From Helicobacter sp. (GTDB lineage: Bacteria; Campylobacterota; Campylobacteria; Campylobacterales; Helicobacteraceae): a stretch of DNA of 7,970 nucleotides. Every line of letters begins with the position of its first letter. The first letter of the stretch is position 1. Made by a program: the position numbers and the translations under genes. Positions 1-5,797 of the stretch are shown here, in pieces. Under the pieces are notes generated by a model. The model ran no database searches. It was given only the letters and a program-made list of their open reading frames with translations, and had not been told where the DNA came from. Location of the stretch: assembly GCA_029264655.1 (NCBI GenBank), contig JARHZY010000146.1, forward strand, positions 1-7,970, given 5' to 3'.

Positions 1-120
1 ATAGTTTTTAACAATAGCATTATATCATCGGTATTGCTTTGCGGTTTGCCGTTTTTGTGGTTGTATGCTGTTTGGATAAAAAAGTTTATTATGTTTTATA
101 TAGCAAAATTTTGGAGATAA
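1..120 (+). CDS. C-terminal end of a probable membrane protein (5' partial)
   Basis: Frame 1 is open from the first base to a TAA at 118-120 and gives 39 residues. Much of it is hydrophobic (around GLPFLWLYAVW), followed by a basic, aromatic tail (WIKKFIMFYIAKFWR). This composition suits the last membrane segment and cytoplasmic tail of an integral membrane protein. The next reading frame starts 11 bases downstream, and its possible ribosome binding site (GGAG, 113-116) lies inside the end of this frame, as in tightly packed genes. The family cannot be named from so short a piece. The frame could also be a chance opening in T-rich DNA, because no start or upstream sequence is visible. Confidence 0.4.
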   Translation: MVFNNSIISSVLLCGLPFLWLYAVWIKKFIMFYIAKFWR

Positions 121-131
121 TTATAGACACG

Positions 132-340
132 ATGAAAACTCAAATCAATAACCTAAAAGACTATGCAGATTGTATAGATGCGAGTTATGCAATGCTTCAT
201 TATGTATTTAAGGTAAATAATGAAAACAACAAATTTACGAACAATATACATTTAGATTGAAGCATATAAGATTCTATGAAGTTTGGGAAAATTACTTGTT
301 ATTTTATTATAAGTTTAACATATATTTATATTTTACATAA
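132..340 (+). pseudogene. Truncated, probably frameshifted gene start
   Basis: An ATG at 132, with GGAG at 113-116 upstream (spacing rather long), opens a 42-residue frame ending with TGA at 258-260. It begins MKTQINNLKDYADCIDASYA and continues MLHYVF. From memory this start resembles the N-terminus of large lipase-like proteins in Helicobacter and Campylobacter that begin with a 'LKDYA...ASYA.LHYV' pattern; this is recollection, not a search. After an A-rich stretch near 220-235 the second frame becomes protein-like (it includes RFYEVWENYL) and runs to a TAA at 338-340. One frameshift would therefore extend the product by about 35 codons. No further coding continuation is visible, so the gene looks like a decayed 5' remnant. 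A genuine 42-aa protein is the alternative. Confidence 0.35.
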
Positions 341-1074
341 AAATCACATAATATTCGCACATACTATAAAATATATAAGCTAATATGCTTTCTACTGCCT
401 TCATAGCTTCTAAAGAGTGTTGTATTTACTTTATATGATTTTCACATTAATCAAATGCAACTCTTTCTACCTATATTTTCTTTTACTCAACATCTAAATT
501 ACTCATTTCTTGCACGCCATTTTTAATTCCTTTCTACTTATTATGCACTAGCAAATTATACTTTAGATTTAGAGAAACTAAATAGATTGCCCTATATCTC
601 CTTAATGTTTGCATAAACCCTGCTCTCCCAAATACACTAGGTTGGCTTGTGTAAAATTTTTGTTTAGTGTATCTAGAATCCAAACATATAAATTTTTTAT
701 ATAGTATCGTCTCAACTATACACATTCTAGTTTCTTGTTTCTCTATAATTTTTCATATTTTTATAACTTTATAACTTTTCATACAATTTATTTTTATTAA
801 ACAATATATATTATGACGCTAACTTCATTATACTGCTTTGCAATCCCATTCATTTTTAAATGAAGTCTTTTATATGAGTTACTTAATGTCTATTCTTTTT
901 AATCATTGCTTATTAATTTAATCTTTATTAGATTCTGTGTCTATAATCTAAAAATATTTAGATATATATTCTATCATTTAAAATCTATTGGCAACAAATG
1001 TATTTTATTGATAGTTTTTGAAATTAAAAGATTTATGTTTTTTGGCAGTCTTTTTTATGTTCTTATTTTTCACT
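341..1074. other. AT-rich stretch with no supportable gene
   Basis: This stretch of about 730 bases is rich in A/T, and both strands are broken by frequent stops. The frames that stay open (for example 906-1106 plus and 534-725 minus) lack convincing ribosome binding sites and have the Phe/Ile/Leu/Tyr/Lys composition expected of AT-rich noncoding DNA. A minus-strand frame at 333-530 carries protein-like segments but also four internal stops; it is described as a finding. A short hairpin (TTCATTT, 2 bases, AAATGAA) lies near 850-866. No tRNA, rRNA or insertion-sequence end was recognised. Together with the truncated gene at 132 it reads as a decaying region. Confidence 0.5.
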
Positions 1075-1149
1075 CTACGCGAAAGCAATATTGTGGGTGT
1101 TCTTAATAAGCATCTCCCGTATAGGAGAATTACTCCCTATAGCATTCAT
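1075..1149 (-). CDS. Possible 24-aa small ORF
   Basis: An ATG at 1149 opens a 24-codon frame, MNAIGSNSPIREMLIKNTHN followed by IAFA, ending in TAG at 1075-1077. A strong AAGGAGA (1161-1167) lies upstream, but its spacing of 11 bases is long. The peptide has balanced, non-AT-biased composition, unlike the chance frames around it. It lies downstream of the 167-aa gene on the same strand. An imperfect hairpin (TATAGGAG at 1120-1127, CTCCCTATA at 1133-1141) sits inside the frame. It could be a real small protein, the remnant of a larger gene, or chance. Confidence 0.2.
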   Translation of the reverse strand: MNAIGSNSPIREMLIKNTHNIAFA

Positions 1150-1200
1150 TATATTATCATTCTCCTTAATTCTCTTAATGAAAGCTAGGAAAACTTATTA

Positions 1201-1228
1201 TCGTATTTTTATAGAATCTATAAAACGA
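1201..1228 (-). terminator. Hairpin immediately after the 167-aa gene
   Basis: The palindrome TTTTATAGAATCTATAAAA (1207-1225) has two perfect 9-base arms around one central base. CGA/TCG outside it can extend the stem across a small bulge. It begins right after the minus-strand stop codon (1229-1231), where a transcription end or 3' stabilising hairpin is expected. No long U run follows, so classical intrinsic termination is uncertain. Confidence 0.4.
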
Positions 1229-1732
1229 TTAACCATTCATATCAACATTAAGGTGCAAATTCTCAAATGCATTTTTATAACGTTGGATAAAATCTGTATG
1301 TGCATTAAAAACACGCATACCATTTAGACGATTTGCATTGATAATAAAAGGTTCAGTAGAAATATGCTTAGTTTCATTTTGCATAGAATCAGCAAATATC
1401 TTTTTTTCTTCTGGATGTAAATCTTTGGAGTTCTTTAGCTTTTCAATATCAGCTAAAGGATAAAGTTTTTGCACAGCAAGCATTTTCTCTGTCTCTGTCA
1501 TACCTGCAGTAGCCCTTAACCATGCTTGGTATTCCTGATCGCTCATAAGCTCTAAGATTGCTAACCCATAAGTTTGCCGCTTTGCAGCATTGTTTGCAGA
1601 ATCTTGCATCTGTTCTTCATTATGCTTTGCTGCAATACTATTTTGTGCACTAACCTCCCGTTTTATATAATGTGTATTTGCATTATATAAGCCTAAATTA
1701 TTAGCAAGAGATGTATTTTTTGTATCAATCAT
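1229..1732 (-). CDS. Conserved-looking protein of unknown function, sigma-54-type promoter (167 aa)
   Basis: I do not recognise the family. The start is placed at ATG 1732 (MIDTKNTSLA) because an AAAGAGG ribosome binding site lies about 10 bases before it. An in-frame extension to 1786 would run through the likely promoter. The 167-residue product is polar, has no cysteine, no signal peptide and no membrane segment, and looks largely helical. Its N-terminal third (about 1-55) is Asn/Ala/Gln-rich. A central segment (about 56-110) holds YQAWLRATAGMTETEKM, and the C-terminal part contains NANRLNGMRVFNAHTDFIQR. The gene stands alone on its strand, has a GG-N10-GC promoter upstream and a hairpin after the stop. 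In Helicobacter and Campylobacter sigma-54 mostly serves middle/late flagellar genes, so a flagellum-associated or flagellum-exported protein is a reasonable inference, but no motif proves it. Confidence 0.8.
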   Translation of the reverse strand: MIDTKNTSLANNLGLYNANTHYIKREVSAQNSIAAKHNEEQMQDSANNAAKRQTYGLAILELMSDQEYQAWLRATAGMTETEKMLAVQKLYPLADIEKLKNSKDLHPEEKKIFADSMQNETKHISTEPFIINANRLNGMRVFNAHTDFIQRYKNAFENLHLNVDMNG

Positions 1733-1780
1733 TTTCTCGTCCTCTTTAGAAAAATATTGCACTGAATGCGTATGCATGAC

Positions 1781-1798
1781 AAGCAAAAATAATTCCTA
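1781..1798 (-). promoter_or_regulatory. Sigma-54 (RpoN) promoter for the 167-aa gene
   Basis: Read on the minus strand this is TAGGAATTATTTTTGCTT, a close match to the -24/-12 consensus TTGGCAC-N5-TTGCTT. The invariant GG (1795-1796) and GC (1783-1784) are separated by exactly 10 bases. Transcription would begin near 1772, giving a leader of about 40 bases before ATG 1732. Confidence 0.65.
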
Positions 1799-1850
1799 AA
1801 TTTTTTGCTTTTTTTAGATAAATTAGACACTTCATTAATACTTTAAGCGT

Positions 1851-1856
1851 TATAAT
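1851..1856 (+). promoter_or_regulatory. -10 box of the acidic-protein/aguB transcript
   Basis: A perfect TATAAT follows TTTAAGCGT, as in Campylobacterota housekeeping promoters, which usually lack a strong -35. A start near 1862 would give a leader of about 27 bases with the ribosome binding site AAAGGA (1877-1882) before ATG 1889. Confidence 0.6.
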
Positions 1857-1888
1857 GTGCCTATTATTTCACAACGAAAGGAAAAGTT

Positions 1889-2044
1889 ATGGCAATTTAT
1901 GATGAGCTTGATGATTTTGAAACAGAATCTGAAATGGATGAAGATTCACTAGATTATGATGATTATGATGTAGATGATATGGATTACGCACAATATGATG
2001 ATGATGATTATGAAAGTCCTGATTTAGATTATGATGAAGAATAA
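1889..2044 (+). CDS. Extremely acidic Asp/Glu/Tyr-rich small protein (51 aa)
   Basis: ATG 1889 opens 51 codons ending in TAA 2042-2044. The start is supported by AAAGGA about 6 bases upstream and a TATAAT box at 1851. The product begins MAIYDELDDFETESEMDEDS. It contains 19 Asp, 8 Glu and 7 Tyr and not one Lys, Arg or His, so its charge is about -27. There is no Cys or Trp, no signal peptide and no membrane segment, and it is probably disordered. GAT-rich codon runs build its Asp/Tyr repeats. It lies 23 bases upstream of the putrescine-forming amidase gene on the same strand, so the two are probably co-transcribed. I recognise no family. Acidic proteins of this type can bind cations or polyamines, mimic nucleic acid or act as inhibitors; none of these is shown here. 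Confidence 0.65.
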   Translation: MAIYDELDDFETESEMDEDSLDYDDYDVDDMDYAQYDDDDYESPDLDYDEE

Positions 2045-2067
2045 AGCTATTGCATAAGGAAAATATC

Positions 2068-3027
2068 ATGCGAACAAATAAGCAATGCAATAAGATTACT
2101 ATCGCACTTATACAACAAAGCTATGTTTTTAGTTCTATTAACACAATACAGCAAACACAATGCACACAGAATCTAGAAGTATGGCAACATGAGCTTTCTA
2201 TACAAATGAAACAAAAAACAAAACAAGCAATACAAGAAGCAAGTAAAAATGCAGAGCTTATTTTATTGCAAGAGCTCCATACAACGCAATATTTCTGCCA
2301 AAGTGAAGAGACAAAATATCTCACATTTGCACAAGATTTTAAAGACAATATTGCCTTTTTTGGTGCTATTGCACAAGAATGCAATATTGTGCTTGTTACT
2401 TCACTCTTTGAACAAAGAGCTGCAGGGCTTTATCATAATACAGCAGTAGTATTTGAAAAAGATGGGAGTATAGCGGGAAAATACCGCAAAATGCATATTC
2501 CAGATGATCCGCAGTTTTATGAAAAATTTTATTTTACACAAGGTGATTTGGGTTTTCAGCCCATTCCAACAAGTGTTGGGAATCTAGGCGTGCTTATTTG
2601 TTGGGACCAATGGTTTCCAGAAGCAGCACGCATTATGGCATTACATGGTGCTGATATATTAATTTACCCAACTGCAATTGGATGGTTTGATTCTGATAAT
2701 GAGGCTGAAAAAAAGCGACAGCTTGATGCATGGCAAACAATACAAAGAGGACATGCTATTGCAAATGGCTTACCCCTTGCAAGCATTAATCGAGTTGGCT
2801 TTGAGCCAAACTTAGCACTACAAGAGCAAGGTATTCGCTTTTTTGGCAATAGTTTTGTTTGCGGACCACAAGGTGAAATCCTAGCACAAGCTAGTAACGA
2901 TAAAGAAGAAATACTTTATGCAACTATTGATTTTAATCGCACAAAAGAAGTGCGTGATATTTGGCCATTTTTCCGTGATAGACGCATAGAGCATTACCAC
3001 ACACTGCTTAAACTTTATGGTAACTAA
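2068..3027 (+). CDS. aguB: N-carbamoylputrescine amidase (carbon-nitrogen hydrolase)
   Basis: This cytosolic nitrilase-superfamily enzyme hydrolyses N-carbamoylputrescine to putrescine, CO2 and ammonia, the last step of the agmatine route to polyamines. ATG 2068 is chosen because AAGGA lies at 2056-2060; a TTG at 2050 in frame lacks such a site. In the 319-residue product the catalytic triad is visible: Glu69 in LLQELHTTQYFC, Lys141 in GKYRKMHIPDDP, and the nucleophile Cys178 in GVLICWDQWFPEAAR. The conserved DILIYPTAIGW, ASINRVG and FFGNSFVCGPQGE segments follow. The C-terminal segment around IWPFFRDRRIEHY is also typical of AguB. The protein is somewhat longer than common members (about 290-300), with extra residues near 21-45 after the first strand. 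It follows the acidic 51-aa gene by 23 bases. Agmatine deiminase is not in the window. Confidence 0.93.
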   Translation: MRTNKQCNKITIALIQQSYVFSSINTIQQTQCTQNLEVWQHELSIQMKQKTKQAIQEASKNAELILLQELHTTQYFCQSEETKYLTFAQDFKDNIAFFGAIAQECNIVLVTSLFEQRAAGLYHNTAVVFEKDGSIAGKYRKMHIPDDPQFYEKFYFTQGDLGFQPIPTSVGNLGVLICWDQWFPEAARIMALHGADILIYPTAIGWFDSDNEAEKKRQLDAWQTIQRGHAIANGLPLASINRVGFEPNLALQEQGIRFFGNSFVCGPQGEILAQASNDKEEILYATIDFNRTKEVRDIWPFFRDRRIEHYHTLLKLYGN

Positions 3028-3044
3028 AAATAGTGTTGTTGCTA

Positions 3045-3074
3045 TGTAGATTCTATAATTTAATAGAATCTACA
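3045..3074 (+). promoter_or_regulatory. 12-bp inverted repeat overlapping a TATAAT box, upstream of dnaG
   Basis: TGTAGATTCTAT (3045-3056) and ATAGAATCTACA (3063-3074) are perfectly complementary around a 6-base loop. A perfect TATAAT (3054-3059) spans the left arm and loop and could be the -10 of a dnaG promoter starting near 3066. The element could be an aguB terminator or processing hairpin, although no U run follows, or an operator over a dnaG promoter. Confidence 0.5.
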
Positions 3075-3092
3075 CACAATAAATGAGAAAAC

Positions 3093-3108
3093 ATAATTTG
3101 CAAATTAT
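3093..3108 (+). promoter_or_regulatory. 16-bp perfect palindrome in the dnaG leader
   Basis: ATAATTTGCAAATTAT is self-complementary without a spacer and ends 4 bases before the dnaG ribosome binding site (GGAA, 3113-3116). It could be a binding site for a dimeric regulator. About 0.3 such palindromes are expected by chance in a window of this size and composition, so the functional claim is weak. Confidence 0.3.
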
Positions 3109-3122
3109 ATTTGGAACAACAA

Positions 3123-4778
3123 ATGGCTCGATTTACAGAAGCAAGCTTAACCCACCTGCATGATGCAATAGATATAGTTGATGCCATTACGCATTATATT
3201 GATGTGCGTAAAGTAGGTGCAGGTTATGTAGCATTATGCCCTTTCCATGATGATAAAACACCAAGCCTACATATTAACCACACAAAAGGACTATACCATT
3301 GTTTTGCCTGCGGTGCAAGTGGCGATACAATCCGCTTTGTTATGGAATATGAACGGCTATCATTTTATGAAGCAGTGCAAAAACTTGCGGCTATGTTTAA
3401 TATTCCTTTGGCATACGAACAAAAACATATAGAACAAAAAAAGAGTGATTTATTACGCCTACTTGCCCTATTTTACCATAATAAACTATTCAAACATGAA
3501 GACATATTGCAATACCTTGCTACACGCTCTATCAATGAAGATTCTATACGCGAATTTGAGATAGGATATAGTGGCACAAGCTATGATACATTGCGTTTTC
3601 TTGATGAACAAAAGCTAAGCCGCACAGAAGCCATTGAATATGGAGTTTTAACGCAAGGCAATGATAAAGCATATGCACGTTTTGCACATAGAATTATTTT
3701 TCCTATCCATTCAAGCACAGGTGTTGTTGTAGGATTTGGTGGGAGAACTTTAAGCACAGAAAAAAACATAGCAAAATACCTCAATTCACCACAAAGTAAA
3801 GTTTTCAATAAATCAAAGATTCTCTATGGTTACCATTTAGCAAAACAAATGATATATAAACAAAAAAGCATTATTGTATGTGAAGGCTATCTTGATGTTA
3901 TTATGTTACATCAGGCTGGTTTCAAAAATGCAGTCGCAACACTTGGAACTGCACTTAATGAAGGGCATTTGCTTCTTTTAAATAAAGATAACCCACGTAT
4001 TTATATGTGCTATGATGGCGATAATGCGGGTATTAATGCAGCACTTAAAGCAGCAAAGTTTCTATCACAACATAACAAAGATGGTGGGGTAGTCATATTA
4101 GAAAATGGGCTTGATCCAGCGGATATGGTTGCCCAAAATAAAATACAACATTTTCAAGAACTCCTAACAAATGCACTTCCATTTATAGAGTTTGTGCTCC
4201 AACGCATTATTATGGATTTTGACTTACAAAACCCTATGCAAAAGCAATTAGCATTACAAAAATGCCAAGAATATTTACATACATTAACACCTTTTTTACA
4301 AGATGAATACAAACAAAAATGTGCCCTATTATTACAAATTAGCCCCACACACCTTACCACAAAACAACAAAAAAATAAAGATTTACAAACCATACATAGC
4401 CCAAATGCCAATATGAACTTTGCAGAAGAAAGCATTTTATATAACATAATAGCAAATAAAGAATATTTATATTTTGCACTTAATTTCTTAGACCAACAAC
4501 ATTTTCAAACCTATCACCAAGAATTCCAACTCATTTGCAATGAAGATTATGATAATGATAGAATCTATGCGCTACAATTTAAAGCTAAAGCAAAGCTTCT
4601 TAGCTATGATGAGTTTAAAAACCAATTACGCCTTTTTTTACTCCAATATGCTAAAGATGCATTGCCAAAAATTGCTACTTCCTCTCTTGATTCTACTTTA
4701 AAGTTACAGCAAATCCAAACACTACGACAACAAATAGAGCATTTACAAGCAGGCGAGCTTGTCGCTGTATCGGTATAA
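3123..4778 (+). CDS. dnaG: DNA primase DnaG
   Basis: DnaG makes RNA primers at the replication fork and is recruited by the DnaB helicase. The start is set at ATG 3123 because GGAA lies 6 bases before it; an in-frame TTG at 3111 has no such site. The 551-residue protein has the full bacterial architecture. The zinc-binding domain has Cys39, His42, Cys60 and Cys63 (CPFH and CFAC). The RNA polymerase domain follows (about 105-360), with VVVGFGGRTL and KYLNSPQSKVFNKSKILYG. The TOPRIM fold has acidic residues in EGYLDV (Glu254) and YDGDNAG (Asp298, Asp300). The C-terminal region (about 400-551) is poorly conserved and should be the helicase-binding domain. Its length is close to the usual 550-600. 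The gene is not flanked by rpsU or rpoD as in the classical macromolecular synthesis operon. It lies 95 bases after aguB, with its own possible promoter, and converges with the minus-strand operon. Confidence 0.97.
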   Translation: MARFTEASLTHLHDAIDIVDAITHYIDVRKVGAGYVALCPFHDDKTPSLHINHTKGLYHCFACGASGDTIRFVMEYERLSFYEAVQKLAAMFNIPLAYEQKHIEQKKSDLLRLLALFYHNKLFKHEDILQYLATRSINEDSIREFEIGYSGTSYDTLRFLDEQKLSRTEAIEYGVLTQGNDKAYARFAHRIIFPIHSSTGVVVGFGGRTLSTEKNIAKYLNSPQSKVFNKSKILYGYHLAKQMIYKQKSIIVCEGYLDVIMLHQAGFKNAVATLGTALNEGHLLLLNKDNPRIYMCYDGDNAGINAALKAAKFLSQHNKDGGVVILENGLDPADMVAQNKIQHFQELLTNALPFIEFVLQRIIMDFDLQNPMQKQLALQKCQEYLHTLTPFLQDEYKQKCALLLQISPTHLTTKQQKNKDLQTIHSPNANMNFAEESILYNIIANKEYLYFALNFLDQQHFQTYHQEFQLICNEDYDNDRIYALQFKAKAKLLSYDEFKNQLRLFLLQYAKDALPKIATSSLDSTLKLQQIQTLRQQIEHLQAGELVAVSV

Positions 4779-4825
4779 TGCTATTAATGGCAAAATAATA
4801 GGGAATCTATTTTAATTTCCATATA

Positions 4826-5527
4826 TTACTCAAATTTAGGTTTCATATATAAACCGCGTTTTTTTTGAAGAGGTGGTAATGCCACACCAGAATCTTGCAA
4901 TAAACGTGCATTTTTGCAAGATTCTAGCATACCATAATCACATGCTATATGAAAAAAATAACGCGCACGCATAAGATCATGTTTATAGTTTGCATATATA
5001 ACAGCGAGATTAAAACATGCTTTTGGATACTGCATAGAGCATGCCCGCCCAAAAGCCTGCAATGCAGCATGCCCGCCCTTTCCATAAGGCATATCCATTG
5101 CTTGCAACATACCCATATTATAACAACCTACAACATCTCCATGATTACATGCTATATTATAAGCATTTTCTGCATCTTTATTTTTACCATGTAGTTGGTA
5201 AAGCAAGCCCAATAAAGTGCAACCAAGATTTTCGGCAGAATGGCACGAATGTTGTAAATACTCTACTGCTTCATTATCTTGTCCATTTGCACTCAATACT
5301 GCACCAACAATATGGCAAACATGTGGCATACATTCACGTGGATTTGGCAAACCCCGTCTTAAAAGCATAGCACATGCTTGTTGCTTCCCATCAGCACATT
5401 GTTGCAAAAATTGCATCGTATCGTATTGTGTTGTTTGCATTTTGTTATGAGTTTTATATGGCGTATATGGATTTGCCCATAATAGCAATACACTATAAAG
5501 AAAGGATGCTATATATCGTTGCAACAT
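4826..5527 (-). CDS. Secreted Sel1/Hcp-like cysteine-rich repeat protein
   Basis: The 233-residue product begins with a signal peptide (about 1-18, MLQRYIASFLYSVLLLWANP) and has tetratricopeptide-like Sel1 repeats. Pairs of cysteines exactly eight residues apart recur: Cys44/52, Cys95/103, Cys127/135, Cys163/171 and Cys196/204, with an extra pair Cys66/71. This is the hallmark of the Helicobacter cysteine-rich protein (Hcp) family, in which each helical repeat is clamped by a disulfide. Some Hcp proteins bind beta-lactams or are secreted, but activity cannot be read from sequence. The protein should be periplasmic or secreted. The start has AAGGGAG (5534-5540) upstream. The gene lies 27 bases after the zinc-ribbon gene and is last in the minus-strand operon. 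Its tail (after about 215) is basic and repeat-free. Confidence 0.88.
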   Translation of the reverse strand: MLQRYIASFLYSVLLLWANPYTPYKTHNKMQTTQYDTMQFLQQCADGKQQACAMLLRRGLPNPRECMPHVCHIVGAVLSANGQDNEAVEYLQHSCHSAENLGCTLLGLLYQLHGKNKDAENAYNIACNHGDVVGCYNMGMLQAMDMPYGKGGHAALQAFGRACSMQYPKACFNLAVIYANYKHDLMRARYFFHIACDYGMLESCKNARLLQDSGVALPPLQKKRGLYMKPKFE

Positions 5528-5554
5528 AGAATCTCCCTTATTAGTTTTATATAG

Positions 5555-5797
5555 TTATATGCAATCACGGCAATGATAGGCACCATTTTTTATACGTGCT
5601 TCATTTTTTGCTATATATATACCGCATTGGGCACACTGGACTAGTTGCATCTCTTTATCATCCTTTAATTGCTTATTTTTTTGTTGCATTGCAATAAGCA
5701 TAAGCCCAAGCACACCAATAACAACTACCAACAATAAATACAGCACAATGCCCCCTATAATTTTACTTAATTGGTATATTATTTTTTGTGCATGCAC
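5555..5797 (-). CDS. Small membrane-anchored zinc-ribbon protein
   Basis: The 80-residue frame has one hydrophobic segment (about 13-37, rich in Leu/Val/Ile), a polar linker, and a C-terminal four-cysteine ribbon: Cys55-x2-Cys58 (CAQC) and Cys76-x2-Cys79 (CRDC). This is a typical metal-binding knuckle, probably zinc and probably cytoplasmic. The layout resembles short PP0621-type proteins, but the function is unknown. The start is uncertain. GTG 5797 overlaps the upstream gene by 35 bases and lacks a clear ribosome binding site. GTG 5746, preceded by TAGGGGG, would give 63 residues beginning at the membrane segment, which is how many short anchored ribbon proteins start; I consider it at least as likely. 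It is the middle gene of the minus-strand operon, which implies translational coupling with the protease-like gene. Confidence 0.75.
   Translation of the reverse strand: MHAQKIIYQLSKIIGGIVLYLLLVVVIGVLGLMLIAMQQKNKQLKDDKEMQLVQCAQCGIYIAKNEARIKNGAYHCRDCI

Noticed and set aside
534..725. 63-codon minus-strand frame (contains QPSVFGRAGFMQTLRRYRAI)
   Set aside because: There is no ribosome binding site or promoter and no family recognised; it may be part of decayed sequence but cannot be supported as a gene.
906..1106. 66-codon plus-strand frame with hydrophobic composition
   Set aside because: It has no ribosome binding site, and its Phe/Ile/Leu/Tyr/Lys content is what AT-rich noncoding DNA gives.
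1091..1327. 78-codon plus-strand frame with a possible membrane segment
   Set aside because: It overlaps the 3' end of the 167-aa gene and its hairpin, and has no start signals.
1887..2090. Minus-strand ORF rich in histidine, resembling an Hpn-type metal-binding protein
   Set aside because: It is the mirror of the GAT-rich plus-strand gene at 1889-2044, which has the promoter and ribosome binding site; the minus frame has neither.
2121..2384. Cysteine-rich minus-strand frame within aguB
   Set aside because: It is antisense to a well-supported enzyme gene with intact catalytic motifs; its composition follows from that gene's codons.
4779..4825. Possible terminator between the convergent dnaG and Sel1-like genes
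   Set aside because: Only a weak GGAA/TTCC pairing with a large loop is visible, so no supportable hairpin exists.
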